Assembly: GCA_041395325.1 (NCBI GenBank)
Contig: JAWLAT010000001.1
Location: 186,001 to 250,000 of the forward strand
DNA length: 64,000 bases
Origin: JAWLAT01 sp041395325
Lineage (GTDB): Bacteria > Pseudomonadota > Gammaproteobacteria > Xanthomonadales > SZUA-5
Direction: 5' to 3'
In this document: piece after piece, positions 8,286-18,577 of the stretch
How the letters are laid out: each line of letters begins with the position of its first letter
Numbering within the stretch: position 1 is the stretch's first letter
Notes under the pieces: model-generated
Database searches by the model: none
Told to the model about the DNA's origin: nothing
Seen by the model: the letters and a program-made list of their open reading frames with translations, nothing else
Position numbers and translations under genes: made by a program

Positions 8286-10293
8286 GACGCCTTTCCCCCA
8301 GCACCGGCAGACCATCGCCCCCGCGATGCTGCCGTCCGAGGCTGGCACAAGTGTCGTCATCACGCGAGCCGGTCGCGCACCGATCCTCGCGGCACTCCTT
8401 CTGATGCTGGCAGCCGGGTCCGTCCTGGCGACGCCGATGGACGGTCAGTGGTCTGTGCAGATCAAGCGGGTAGGGCTGGGCGATGTGCACGTAGAACAGG
8501 TGCAGGGTGCTCTGCAACTGACCGGCACAGACTGGCAACTGACCGATGGCCACCTGCGGGCGCGCTATGCCGACCAGGCGTTGGGCGAGGTTCGTTTCGA
8601 TGTAGCGCCGGCGGCCGCTGGCCTGGCCGGATCGCTGCGCTGGTTGGCTGGCGAAGGCTTGCGCATTGCCGGGCGTTGGGGCTACGGCAATGACGGCCGG
8701 CTGGACGCCGATCTGGAGCAATCGCGGCTACGGCTGCGCGGCCCCATCGATCAGTTGCAGATCACGCTCGATCGACTCCCGATTGCGCCATGGCGGCGTT
8801 GGCTGGGCCAACGGGTCGAGTGGACACCAGCCCGACTGGAAGGCGAGCTCAGTGGGCAGTTGCGCTGGAACGGCCAGGATCTGAGCGGCGAGCTGAGGCT
8901 GGCTGGTGCTGGCTTCGATACGACGGATGGGCGCCGAGCCGCGGCCGGAATGGGCACCACCCTGACACTGGCGCCGGGCAGCGAATGGCCATTCCAGCTA
9001 CTTGCTGATGCCGGCGAGTTGCTGTGGGACGAATTCTACGTCGCCTTGCCGCAGCAAGGTCTGCAGCTGGCGGCGGCGCCGACCGACGGCGGCGGTTGGC
9101 GCGCCCGCGCCAGCGAAAACCAGGTCTTTGAGCTGTCCGGCAGTCTCGATGGGCAGTCACCGCCGCACTGGCAGATGGATCTGCAGGTCAGTGATCTGGC
9201 GCAGTGGCATCAGCGCTATCTGGCCAGCTATCTGCAGGCGCGCGCCTGGGCCGGTGTCGAACCCGTTGGTCGGCTGCAGGCCAGCGCCAGCGGGCAGGGC
9301 GCCGAGCCGGACAGCGCGACGGTGCAGGCAGACCTGGCCAGCTTGCGATTGTCTGGACTGCAGGCCTCCGGATTGCAGCTCGATGGCCATTGGCGCGCTG
9401 CGGGTGGCGGCCATTTGCGTGCCCAGGCTCAAGGGTCCGCCTTCGGTGAGTTGCCACTGTCGGGCTGGCAACTGCAGGCCAGTCAGCAGGGTTCCAGCTG
9501 GGTTTTGCAGTCACCATTGCAATTGCGGCTGCTCGGCGGGACGGCCAGCCTGCCCAGCCTGCAGGTGGATCTGAGTGTTCGTCCCTGGCAGGCGCAGGCC
9601 AGCCTGTCGCTGCAGCAGCTGGAGCTGACCGGTTTGATGCAGGCGCTGGGCTGGACGCCGTTGCCCGGGCGGCTGTCGGCCGATTTTCCCGGCGTGACCA
9701 TCGAACCCCAGCGCATCGAGCTGCAGGGCGGTGCCGAGGTCAATGCCTTCGATGGTCAGGTGCAGCTGGGCGCCGTGAGCATCGAACGGCCGTTGGGCCC
9801 GGCACCGGCGATCAGCGGCAACTTCGACTTCGAGGGCCTCGACCTGCAAGGCGTGACCGCGGCCTTCGGCTTCGGCGAGATCGAGGGGCGACTGCAGGGC
9901 TATGTGCACGATCTGCGACTCGTGTCCGGCAAGCCGGAAGCCTTCGATGCCTGGCTGGCCAGCGACCCGGATTTCCGCGGCGCCCGCAAGATCAGTCAGC
10001 GCGCCATCGACAACCTGTCGGCGGTCGGTGGCGGTCCCGGCGGCGCCATGTCGCGCTCGTTCCTGCGCGTCTTCGAGACCTTTCGCTACGACGCCATTGG
10101 TCTGGGCTGCCGACTCAGCCAGGGTGTCTGCCAGATGCGCGGACTGGAGTCCGCCAACGGCGGTTATCTGATCGTCCGCGGCAGCGGTTTGCCCAGAATC
10201 ACCGTGATGGGTCACGCCAGTCGCGTCAACTGGACCAGCCTGGTCGCCCGCCTGCTCGCCGCCACCAGCGGCGCCGGGCCGACGGTGGAGTGA
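8284..10293 (+). CDS. YdbH-like AsmA-superfamily intermembrane protein
   Basis: About 669 residues. An N-terminal hydrophobic segment (PILAALLLMLAAGSVLA) acts as signal or anchor; the body is a long series of beta-rich repeats typical of AsmA-like bridge proteins. The C-terminal part (FDFEGLDLQGVTAAFG, KISQRAIDNLSAVGGG, FRYDAIGLGCRLSQGVCQM) matches the YdbH C-terminal domain as I know it. In E. coli YdbH works with YnbE and YdbL in phospholipid transport between the membranes. The DUF1318/YdbL-like lipoprotein directly downstream supports the call. The start is uncertain: ATG 8284 has GAGGA 11 bases upstream and overlaps the divergent gene start by two bases; ATG 8326 gives a shorter signal region. 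Confidence 0.75.
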   Translation: MTPFPQHRQTIAPAMLPSEAGTSVVITRAGRAPILAALLLMLAAGSVLATPMDGQWSVQIKRVGLGDVHVEQVQGALQLTGTDWQLTDGHLRARYADQALGEVRFDVAPAAAGLAGSLRWLAGEGLRIAGRWGYGNDGRLDADLEQSRLRLRGPIDQLQITLDRLPIAPWRRWLGQRVEWTPARLEGELSGQLRWNGQDLSGELRLAGAGFDTTDGRRAAAGMGTTLTLAPGSEWPFQLLADAGELLWDEFYVALPQQGLQLAAAPTDGGGWRARASENQVFELSGSLDGQSPPHWQMDLQVSDLAQWHQRYLASYLQARAWAGVEPVGRLQASASGQGAEPDSATVQADLASLRLSGLQASGLQLDGHWRAAGGGHLRAQAQGSAFGELPLSGWQLQASQQGSSWVLQSPLQLRLLGGTASLPSLQVDLSVRPWQAQASLSLQQLELTGLMQALGWTPLPGRLSADFPGVTIEPQRIELQGGAEVNAFDGQVQLGAVSIERPLGPAPAISGNFDFEGLDLQGVTAAFGFGEIEGRLQGYVHDLRLVSGKPEAFDAWLASDPDFRGARKISQRAIDNLSAVGGGPGGAMSRSFLRVFETFRYDAIGLGCRLSQGVCQMRGLESANGGYLIVRGSGLPRITVMGHASRVNWTSLVARLLAATSGAGPTVE

Positions 10294-10360
10294 CGAGCAG
10301 CACCCGTTTCAAGTCCAAGAGCGTTCACAGATCGAACCCACTGCCGTCCGTTTGATTGCC

Positions 10361-10412
10361 TCAGCACTGAGCCCTGGGCCCTGGGCCCTGAGCCCTGGGC
10401 CCTCAGCCCCAG
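10361..10412. repeat. GGGCCCTG/TGAGCCCT array
   Basis: Six successive octamer-like units alternating CTGAGCCC and TGGGCCC, starting 68 bases after the ydbH-like stop. This is one member of a dispersed family seen at about a dozen places in the window, mostly at gene 3' ends. Confidence 0.8.
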
Positions 10413-10476
10413 CCATTGCCCATTCACTTCCCGCCCTGCACCATTGCGGCCATTGCAGCCGTTGTGGAGTGAAGCC

Positions 10477-11031
10477 ATGCGTTGGATCTGGTTGAGTGTG
10501 TCGGCCCTGTGTGTGCTGGCGGCCTGCGTCACCATCAATGTCTATTTTCCGGCCGCAGCGGCCGAAGAAGCGGCAGACCAGTTCATCGACGAGATCATCG
10601 GCAAGGATGCGGCGGCCAGCGGCGGTGGTGGCTGGGCGCTCAACCTGAGCCTGATTTCCTCGGCGCAGGCGCAGGCCAACATCGACATCGATACGCCGGC
10701 GATCCGGGCCATCCAGGCGCGCATGAGCGGCCGCTTCGAGCAGACTTTGAAGGCACAGTTCGATGCCGGTGCGATTGGCCTGACCCACGATGGTCGGGTC
10801 GAGGTCCGCGATGCCTCGGCGATCCCCTTGTCGCAGCGCTCGGCGGTCAACGCGGCGGTGGCCGAAGACAATCGCGATCGTGATGCCGTCTATCGCGAGA
10901 TTGCCGTGGCCAATGGCCATCCCGAATGGGAAGGCGAGATTCGCGACACCTTTGCCCGGCGTTGGCTGGACCGTGCCCACAGCGGCTGGTACTACCGCAA
11001 CGCCAGTGGCCAGTGGCAGCGCAAGTCCTGA
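10477..11031 (+). CDS. DUF1318/YdbL-like lipoprotein with YnbE-like N-terminus
   Basis: 184 residues from ATG 10477, preceded by GGAGTGAAG. A lipoprotein signal ends in LAAC, then VTINVYFPAAAAEEAADQ, which resembles the short YnbE-type segment found at the start of lipidated DUF1318 proteins. The C-terminal half (DRDAVYREIAVANGHP, ARRWLDRAHSGWYY, ASGQWQRKS) is a clear YdbL/DUF1318 match. In E. coli YnbE and YdbL are separate partners of YdbH; no separate ynbE was found here, so this single lipoprotein may do both jobs (inference). It follows the ydbH-like gene after a 183-base gap with a repeat array. Confidence 0.8.
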   Translation: MRWIWLSVSALCVLAACVTINVYFPAAAAEEAADQFIDEIIGKDAAASGGGGWALNLSLISSAQAQANIDIDTPAIRAIQARMSGRFEQTLKAQFDAGAIGLTHDGRVEVRDASAIPLSQRSAVNAAVAEDNRDRDAVYREIAVANGHPEWEGEIRDTFARRWLDRAHSGWYYRNASGQWQRKS

Positions 11032-11036
11032 TCGCG

Positions 11037-12329
11037 GTGGAGCTGTCGATTGGTGATCTGACTCACGACGGTCGCGGGGTCGCCCGCGATGAGGGCGGCA
11101 AGACGGTTTTCGTCACCGGGGCCCTGCCCGGCGAGCGGGTCGTCACCCGTCGCGTCAAGCGCGGCCGCCGCTACGACGAGGCGGTGGCGCTGGAAGTGCT
11201 CGAAGCCTCGCCGCAGCGAGTGCAGCCGGCCTGTCCGCACTACGGCCAGTGTTCCGGCTGCGTGCTGCAGCATCTGGCTCATCCGCAGCAACTGCAGGCC
11301 AAGCAGCATGTGCTGGCCGAGAACCTGCAGCGGCTGGGCGGGGTCACGCCGGAGCGCTGGCTGGACCCGCTGCCTTCACAGCCCTGGGGCTATCGGCGGC
11401 GGGCCCGGCTGTCGGTGCGCTTTGTCGCCAAGAAGGGCCGCACGCTGGTCGGCTTTCGCGAACTCAATGCCTCCTTCGTCGCCGACATCCAGCAATGTCC
11501 GGTGCTCGACCCGCGGCTGTCGGCGCTGCTGCCGCCGCTGGCCGAGTGCATCGACGGACTGAGCCTGCGAGCGGCGATTCCGCAGGTCGAAGTGTCCGCG
11601 GGTGACACGCAGGTGGCGATGCTGATCCGCCATCTGCAGCCACCGACGGTGGACGATGAAGCACGCCTGCGGAGTTTTGCCGAGAAGCACTCGGTCGCGC
11701 TGTATTTGCAGTCGGCCGGCCCCGACAGCGTGCACTGGTTTGCCGGAGCACCCGCCGGGCTGAGCTACGCCTTGCCCGATGAAGGCGTCGACTACGACTT
11801 CGGGCCCAGCGATTTCATTCAGGTCAACGCCGGTCTGAACCAGGCGATGGTCGCGCAGGCGATGGCGCAACTGGACCCGCAGCCCGGCGAGTCCATCCTC
11901 GATCTCTTTTGCGGACTGGGCAACTTCTCGCTGCCGCTGGCCCGCCGCGGCGCACGCGTGACCGGGGTGGAAGGCTCGCCCGAACTGGTGGCACGAGCGC
12001 GGGCCAATGCCGAGCGGCAGGGGTTGAGTGTCGACTTCCAGGCCGCGGACCTGACCCAGGATGGGCGTGCGCAGTCCTGGGCTACCCAGCGCTGGGACCG
12101 CATTCTGCTGGACCCGCCCCGCGCGGGTGCCGCCGGGGTGTTGGAGTACCTGCCCGGTCCGGAGGGTGCCGAGCGGATCGTCTATGTGTCCTGCCATCCG
12201 GGTAGCCTGGCGCGGGATGCCGGCACGCTGGTCCGCCAGCATGGCTATCGCTTGAGCGCGGCCGGCGTCATGGACATGTTCCCGCACACCGCTCATGTGG
12301 AGTCGATGGCGGTCTTCGACCGGGGCTGA
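11037..12329 (+). CDS. rlmD: 23S rRNA (uracil-1939-C5) methyltransferase
   Basis: RlmD/RumA makes m5U in 23S rRNA using SAM and an iron-sulfur cluster. From GTG 11037, five bases after the previous stop, it has 430 residues. An N-terminal TRAM-like domain (GDLTHDGRGVARDEG) is followed by cluster cysteines in CPHYGQCSGC and a fourth in QQCPVLD. The SAM site is LDLFCGLGNFSLPLA, and the catalytic cysteine lies in YVSCHPGSLARD. The GTG start is chosen because the TRAM domain begins there; an upstream ATG frame overlaps the lipoprotein gene. Confidence 0.93.
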   Translation: MELSIGDLTHDGRGVARDEGGKTVFVTGALPGERVVTRRVKRGRRYDEAVALEVLEASPQRVQPACPHYGQCSGCVLQHLAHPQQLQAKQHVLAENLQRLGGVTPERWLDPLPSQPWGYRRRARLSVRFVAKKGRTLVGFRELNASFVADIQQCPVLDPRLSALLPPLAECIDGLSLRAAIPQVEVSAGDTQVAMLIRHLQPPTVDDEARLRSFAEKHSVALYLQSAGPDSVHWFAGAPAGLSYALPDEGVDYDFGPSDFIQVNAGLNQAMVAQAMAQLDPQPGESILDLFCGLGNFSLPLARRGARVTGVEGSPELVARARANAERQGLSVDFQAADLTQDGRAQSWATQRWDRILLDPPRAGAAGVLEYLPGPEGAERIVYVSCHPGSLARDAGTLVRQHGYRLSAAGVMDMFPHTAHVESMAVFDRG

Positions 12330-12332
12330 GCG

Positions 12333-12815
12333 ATGGCGATCGAGATCGAACGCAAGTTCCTGCTGGCCAGTATCGGCTGGCGGGACAAGGTCACTCAAAG
12401 TACGCGAATGGCGCAGGCCTATCTGGCCGGCGGAGCGGGGCAGCCGCTGTCGGTCCGGGTTCGCATCGCGGGGGCCGCGGCCACACTCAATCTCAAGTCC
12501 GCCGTGCGGGGTGCCAGCCGGGCCGAGTTCGAGTACGCCGTGCCGCTGGCCGATGCCGAGGCCATGATGGCGTTGGCCGGTGGCGCGCAGATCGACAAGA
12601 CCCGACACCTGCTGCCCTGGGGCGAGCTGTGCTGGGAGATCGACGAGTTTCACGGTCGCAATGACGGTCTGATCGTCGCGGAGATCGAACTGCCCCGTAT
12701 CGATACCGAATTCGCTCGACCCGATTGGCTGGGCGAGGAAGTCACCGAGGATCTGCGCTACTACAATTCGGCGTTGGCCCAACGTCCCTACCAGGACTGG
12801 AGTTCATCCGAGTGA
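12333..12815 (+). CDS. CYTH domain protein (inorganic triphosphatase-like)
   Basis: 160 residues beginning MAIEIERKFLL, the ExExK signature of the CYTH tunnel fold, with further acidic/basic strands (SVRVRIAG, KSAVRG, EIDEFHGRN, VAEIELP). Short bacterial members hydrolyse inorganic triphosphate or similar substrates; the exact substrate is not visible. It starts four bases after rlmD and overlaps nagZ by four bases. Confidence 0.88.
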   Translation: MAIEIERKFLLASIGWRDKVTQSTRMAQAYLAGGAGQPLSVRVRIAGAAATLNLKSAVRGASRAEFEYAVPLADAEAMMALAGGAQIDKTRHLLPWGELCWEIDEFHGRNDGLIVAEIELPRIDTEFARPDWLGEEVTEDLRYYNSALAQRPYQDWSSSE

Positions 12816-13813
12816 GTCTGCTGATGATCGGCCTGCCCGGGCCGACGCTGGACGCCGACAGTCGCCGCTGGCTGAGCGCGCCGCAGGTGGTGGGCGCGAT
12901 CCTGTTCGCCCGCAACATCGAGTCGCGCGAGCAACTGGAAGCCTTCAACGCCGAGATGCGCCGTTTTCGGCCGGAGCTGTTGCTGGCGGTCGATCAGGAA
13001 GGCGGCCGCGTCCGTCGCCTGCGCGAAGGCTGGCTGCCGCTGCCGCCTTTGGCTGATCTGGGCGCGCTGTGGGCGCGTGATCCCTCACTGGCGCGACGAG
13101 CCGTGCGTCTGCATGCCGAGCTGATGGCGCTGGAGGTGCGGGCCAGCGGCTTTGACCTGAGTTTTGCACCGGTGGCCGACGTGGCTGGCGGCAATGCCTG
13201 CATCGGTGACCGCGCCTTGCATGCCGATCCCGAGATTGCCGCGCGGCTGGTGGCCTTGTATGTCGCCCGCCAGCAGGCCTGCGGCATGGCCGCCACGCTC
13301 AAGCACTTTCCCGGTCACGGTGCGGTCAGCGCCGACAGCCATCACGATTTGGCAACCGATGACCGGCCCTGGGAGGCCATCGTCGCCGATCTGCTGCCTT
13401 TCGCTGCCGGGATCGAGGCCGGAGCCCGGGCGGTCATGATGGCGCATGTGGCTGTGCCGGCCGTCGACCCGCAGATCGCCGGGGCCTCGGCCCGCTGGAT
13501 CGGTCTGCTGCGACAGCAACTGGGTTTTCGCGGTGCGATTGTTTCCGATGATCTCGCCATGCTGGGGGCGGCCGCCGTTGGCGAATTGCCCGAGCGCCTG
13601 CAAGCACACGCACAGGCCGGTTGCGATCTGCTGCTCGCCTGCGATCCGCAGCAGGTCGACGAAGCGCTGAGGCTGACCGACGCGCTGCCCCGACCGGCCC
13701 GCTGGCCGCTGGCGATTCGACGCCTGCGTGCCAGCCAGCGCCCGCTGCCGCCACCAGCGGCCGACCTGCAGGATCGCTGGAATCGACTACAGGAGTTGCT
13801 CACCGATGAATGA
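12812..13813 (+). CDS. nagZ: Beta-N-acetylhexosaminidase, peptidoglycan recycling
   Basis: NagZ (GH3) removes N-acetylglucosamine from anhydromuropeptides in the cytoplasm. 333 residues, as in E. coli. It has LLAVDQEGGRVRRL, the KHFPGHGAVSADSHHDL loop carrying the catalytic His/Asp pair, and the nucleophile Asp in VSDDLAML. No signal peptide, consistent with a cytosolic enzyme. GTG 12812 overlaps the CYTH stop as GTGA, which suggests translational coupling. The 3' end overlaps the next gene by eight bases. Confidence 0.95.
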   Translation: MSLLMIGLPGPTLDADSRRWLSAPQVVGAILFARNIESREQLEAFNAEMRRFRPELLLAVDQEGGRVRRLREGWLPLPPLADLGALWARDPSLARRAVRLHAELMALEVRASGFDLSFAPVADVAGGNACIGDRALHADPEIAARLVALYVARQQACGMAATLKHFPGHGAVSADSHHDLATDDRPWEAIVADLLPFAAGIEAGARAVMMAHVAVPAVDPQIAGASARWIGLLRQQLGFRGAIVSDDLAMLGAAAVGELPERLQAHAQAGCDLLLACDPQQVDEALRLTDALPRPARWPLAIRRLRASQRPLPPPAADLQDRWNRLQELLTDE

Positions 13814-14357
13814 ACAGGAGTTTTTGGCCGCCATGGCCAGCGCCGACGTCATCCACGATCAGGCGGCCATCGATGCCGCACTGAACCGGATGGCCAGCGA
13901 ACTGGATGCGCTCGTCGGCGGTGGTCCGATCGTTTATGCGGTGGTGCTGACCGGTGGCCTGGTGGTGGCCGGGCAACTGGCCACGCGGCTGCGCAGCGAA
14001 TTGGACTTCGACTACGTCCACGTCAGCCGCTATCGCGGAGAGACCCAGGGCAGCGATCGGCTCGACTGGATCTGCGGACCGCGACTGGATTGGCGTGACC
14101 GCGATGTAGTGCTGGTGGACGACATTCTGGATGAGGGCCATACGCTGTCGGCGCTGATTGATGCTGCGCACCAGCGCGGTGCCCGCAGCGTTCGACTGGT
14201 GACCCTGTGCGAGAAGCTGCACGACCGCCGGGTGGCCAATCTGCAGGCCGATGTGGTCGGCCTGACGGTGCCAGACCGGTTTGTCTTCGGCTATGGCATG
14301 GACGCCTACGAGCGGGGGCGTCAGTTGCCGGGGATTTATGCCCTGGCTGAGGGCTGA
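13806..14357 (+). CDS. hpt: Hypoxanthine-guanine phosphoribosyltransferase
   Basis: Purine salvage: transfers phosphoribose from PRPP to hypoxanthine or guanine. 183 residues from ATG 13806. The PRPP-binding motif VVLVDDILDEGHTL is clear, with VYAVVLTGGLVVAGQL and DYVHVSRYRGET near the N-terminus and DRFVFGYGMDAYE at the end. The nagZ-hpt order is common in this lineage as I recall it. The last codons (LAEG and the TGA) lie inside a TGAGGGC repeat array, so the array sets the C-terminus. Confidence 0.92.
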   Translation: MNEQEFLAAMASADVIHDQAAIDAALNRMASELDALVGGGPIVYAVVLTGGLVVAGQLATRLRSELDFDYVHVSRYRGETQGSDRLDWICGPRLDWRDRDVVLVDDILDEGHTLSALIDAAHQRGARSVRLVTLCEKLHDRRVANLQADVVGLTVPDRFVFGYGMDAYERGRQLPGIYALAEG

Positions 14358-14510
14358 GGGATCAGGGATGTTCTGACCGGTGAACTGTGACCTTGCCCCG
14401 CGCCAGCCTGACTTCTCCGCCTGCTATCGCGTCGATCCGGTTGGCTGCCCGGAGCAGGTTGATTCGACGCGCCTCTTTCTGACCTCTCAGCTCTGATCCC
14501 TCAGCCCTCA
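14345..14510. repeat. Inverted pair of TGAGGGC arrays between hpt and ppc
   Basis: TGAGGGCTGAGGGATCAG at 14348-14365 and its exact reverse complement at 14493-14510 form an 18-bp perfect inverted repeat with a 127-base loop. The left copy contains the hpt stop codon. The loop holds no credible ORF. Possible roles are a bidirectional transcript end or a mobile element's ends. Confidence 0.8.
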
Positions 14511-14568
14511 CCACGCCCTATGCTGCACTGCGGTAGACTGACAACGCTATCAGTCTGAGGGGGATGCG

Positions 14569-17271
14569 GTGGCCAGGGATGTGGAGTTTGCGGCCAAGGA
14601 TCTGCCGCTGAAGGAAGACGTCGGTCTGCTGGGGCGTTTGATCGGTGATGTGCTGGCCGATCAGTTGGGCCGCGATTTTCTGGCCTTTACCGAGCAGGTA
14701 CGCCAACGCGCCATCGCTCGTCGCCGCAACGGCGATGGCCAGCTCGATGATCTGGACGAGTTGCTCGACGGCCTGGACCAGCCACGGGCCAGTGAACTTG
14801 TCCGCGCCTTCTCGGCCTATTTTCAAGTCGTCAATCTGGCTGAACAGGTCCATCGGATCCGCCGGCGGCGCGACTATCAGCGCCAGGGCGCCTCACCGCA
14901 ACCGGGCGGTTTCGATGCGGTACTGCAGACCATGGCGGCCGATGGCGTCAGCGCTGCGCAGGTACGCCAGACGCTGGGCCATCTGTGCCTGGAACCGGTC
15001 TTCACCGCGCACCCCACCGAGGCCACCCGCCGCAGCATTCTGGAGAAGGAGCAGGAGCTGGTTCGCCTGCTGGTCAGTCGGCTGGATCCGGGCCGCACGC
15101 CGGAAGAAGACCGCGCCCAGGTCGAGCGGATGCGGCTGCTGGTCACCACGACCTGGCAGACCGCCGAGTACTCTCCGGTGCGCCCGTTGGTGGAGGAAGA
15201 GCGCGAGCACGTCCTCTATTACCTGTCCGATGTCATTTACCGCGCCCTCCCGGCCTGCTACGAGGACCTGACCCACGCGCTGGAACGCGCCTGGCCAGGC
15301 CAGGACTGGAGCGATCTGCCGGTGCTGGTGCGCTTTGGTACCTGGGTCGGCGGCGACATGGACGGCAATCCGAATGTCGATGCGCAGAGCGTGCGGGCGT
15401 CGTTGCGGGCGCAACGCGAACTGGTGCTGCGACGCTATCGGCCTGAGGTGCTGGATCTGGCCCGACTGCTGTCGCAATCGACCTCGCGCATCTCGGTCTC
15501 GCGCGCGGTCACCGAGCGCGTGGCCGAGTACTGGACCCAGTTTCCGGCTGTCGCGGCGACGATCCCCGAACGCCATCGCGACATGCCCTACCGCTGCCTG
15601 CTGACGCTGATCGCGGCGCGACTGGATGCCACGCTGGCCGATTCCGAACTCGGCTACGCCGGCCCGGACGGCCTGCTGGCCGATCTGCAGCGCATCCGCA
15701 TCAGCCTGTTGCGCCATGCTGGCCGCAACGCCGGCCTGTTCCCGCTCGAGCGTCTGCTTTGGCGCGTGCGCACCTTCGGCTTCCATTTCGCCACGCTGGA
15801 TGTACGCCAGCATGCGGATCGCCATCGGCAGGCCTTGCAACAGGCGCTGGCCGTCGGCGATCGCGCCGAACTTCCGGCGGCGGTTCGAGCGCTGCTCGAC
15901 GGCCATTCTGCGCCCTCGGCCAGCAGCGACGAGCAGACGGTCTGGGTGCAGCAGAAGGCCGTGCTGCAGGCCATGCGTGATGGGTTGGATCGCTTCGGCC
16001 GTCACGCCATTGGCCCCTACATCATCAGCATGTGCGAGAGCGCCGACGATGTCCTGAATGTGCTGGCGCTGGCCAGACTGGCCGAATTGGCCGACGCCAA
16101 CGGGCAGGTGCCGTTGGATCTGGTGCCATTGCTGGAGACCATTGGCGACCTGGAGCGCGGGCCGCAGATTCTCGATGCCTTGTTCGGCGATCCGGTCTAC
16201 CGTGGTCATCTGCAAGCGCGCGGCGATCGCCAGCTGGTCATGCTGGGCTACTCCGATTCCAGCAAGGATGGCGGCCTGGTCGCTTCGCGCTGGGGACTCT
16301 ACCGGGCCCAGCGCGCGCTCGCCGAAGTCGCCGCGAGACACGGTGTGGAACTGGGCTTCTTTCATGGCCGAGGTGGCACTGTCAGCCGTGGCGGCGGCAA
16401 GACCGAACGAGCCATCCTGGCAGCGCCGCGCGGCAGCGCCGGTCGGCGCTTCCGCGTCACTGAGCAGGGCGAGGTCATCCACCGCAAGTACAGCGTGCGC
16501 GCCATCGCCTTGCGCAATCTCGAACAGGCGCTGGGCGCGCTGGTTCAGGCCGAATTGCGGCCGGCACCCCCGCCGTCCAGCGATGACGCCGAAGCCATTG
16601 CCGAGACCATTGCCGAGCACAGCGAGCAGGCCTGGCGGACGCTGATCGGCGGCACCGAAGGCTTCGTCGACTATTTCCGGGCAGCCACGCCGATTGACGT
16701 GATCGAGCGGATGAAGATCGGCTCACGCCCCGCCTCGCGCAAATCCGGCAATCCCAGCATTGAGCAGATGCGTGCCATCCCGTGGGTGTTTGCCTGGTCG
16801 CAGTCCCGCCATGGCCTGCCCACCTGGTTTGGCCTGGGCACCGGTCTGCAGGCGGCCTTCGATCGTTTCGGCACCGAGGCGGTGCAGTCGCTGGTGCAGG
16901 AGTGGCTGTTCCTGCAGGTGATGGTGGCCGATGTGGAAATGGTGCTGGCCAAGTCGGATCTGGCCATTGCGGCGCAGTATTCGCGGCTGGCTGGCCCATT
17001 GCACGAGCGCATTTTTCCGCTGATCGAGGCCGAATTCGCGCGCACCATTGAGGGCCTGGCCACGCTGCGTCAGGACGGCGAACTGCTGTCCTACGATCCC
17101 CGTCTGCAACGGATCATTCAGCTGCGCAATCCCTATGTGGATCCCTTGAGTGTGCTGCAGATTGATTTGCTCAAGCGCTGGCGAGCCGGTGACCGCCAGG
17201 ACGAGGGTTTGTTCGCGACGCTGGTGTCCACCGTCAACGGGATCGCCCGCGGTCTGCAAAACACCGGCTGA
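14569..17271 (+). CDS. ppc: Phosphoenolpyruvate carboxylase
   Basis: Carboxylates PEP to oxaloacetate to refill the TCA cycle. 900 residues, close to the E. coli 883. Key motifs: EPVFTAHPTEATRR with catalytic His near 147, GGDMDGNPNV, LGYSDSSKDGG, FFHGRGGTVSRGGG near 600, and a C-terminus ending LQNTG (usually RNTG). The start is the GTG at 14569, with TGAGGGGGA just upstream; an ATG at 14564 is in another frame. Alone in its transcription unit. Confidence 0.97.
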   Translation: MARDVEFAAKDLPLKEDVGLLGRLIGDVLADQLGRDFLAFTEQVRQRAIARRRNGDGQLDDLDELLDGLDQPRASELVRAFSAYFQVVNLAEQVHRIRRRRDYQRQGASPQPGGFDAVLQTMAADGVSAAQVRQTLGHLCLEPVFTAHPTEATRRSILEKEQELVRLLVSRLDPGRTPEEDRAQVERMRLLVTTTWQTAEYSPVRPLVEEEREHVLYYLSDVIYRALPACYEDLTHALERAWPGQDWSDLPVLVRFGTWVGGDMDGNPNVDAQSVRASLRAQRELVLRRYRPEVLDLARLLSQSTSRISVSRAVTERVAEYWTQFPAVAATIPERHRDMPYRCLLTLIAARLDATLADSELGYAGPDGLLADLQRIRISLLRHAGRNAGLFPLERLLWRVRTFGFHFATLDVRQHADRHRQALQQALAVGDRAELPAAVRALLDGHSAPSASSDEQTVWVQQKAVLQAMRDGLDRFGRHAIGPYIISMCESADDVLNVLALARLAELADANGQVPLDLVPLLETIGDLERGPQILDALFGDPVYRGHLQARGDRQLVMLGYSDSSKDGGLVASRWGLYRAQRALAEVAARHGVELGFFHGRGGTVSRGGGKTERAILAAPRGSAGRRFRVTEQGEVIHRKYSVRAIALRNLEQALGALVQAELRPAPPPSSDDAEAIAETIAEHSEQAWRTLIGGTEGFVDYFRAATPIDVIERMKIGSRPASRKSGNPSIEQMRAIPWVFAWSQSRHGLPTWFGLGTGLQAAFDRFGTEAVQSLVQEWLFLQVMVADVEMVLAKSDLAIAAQYSRLAGPLHERIFPLIEAEFARTIEGLATLRQDGELLSYDPRLQRIIQLRNPYVDPLSVLQIDLLKRWRAGDRQDEGLFATLVSTVNGIARGLQNTG

Positions 17272-17446
17272 ACAGCGTGGCGAAAAAGCGCCGGAATGGC
17301 GAATTTGTCGTCAATCTGACGGCTGCTCTTCACATGGCGGCGACTACTCGCTTAACGAATTTATGACATACTTCTTCCCGTGACTGGTCGGGTCAGGCCC
17401 TTGGCCTGCCTTCCAGTCAGTTCACCCATCTATAAGGAGCTTGACG

Positions 17447-18460
<1,014 letters not shown>

Positions 18461-18489
18461 TCACGCCCCAAAGAAGCGTGAATGACTTG

Positions 18490-18519
18490 GAGCCCGGCCT
18501 CGCGCCGGGCTCTTTTTTT
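18490..18519 (+). terminator. Intrinsic terminator after the OmpA-like gene
   Basis: GAGCCCGGC (18490-18498) pairs with GCCGGGCTC (18504-18512), then seven Ts. A perfect 9-bp stem with a short loop, 30 bases after the stop. Confidence 0.92.
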
Positions 18520-18577
18520 GGGGTGATTCCGGGAGTTGGATGGCGTCTCCTGTCGACGGCGTCGGCCGCGTGAGCCT

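Noticed and set aside
10361..10412. Possible CRISPR-like array from regularly repeated units
   Set aside because: Units of seven to eight bases run without spacers, and no cas gene is present.
14893..16620. A 575-codon minus-strand frame opposite ppc
   Set aside because: Complete overlap with ppc and no recognisable motif.
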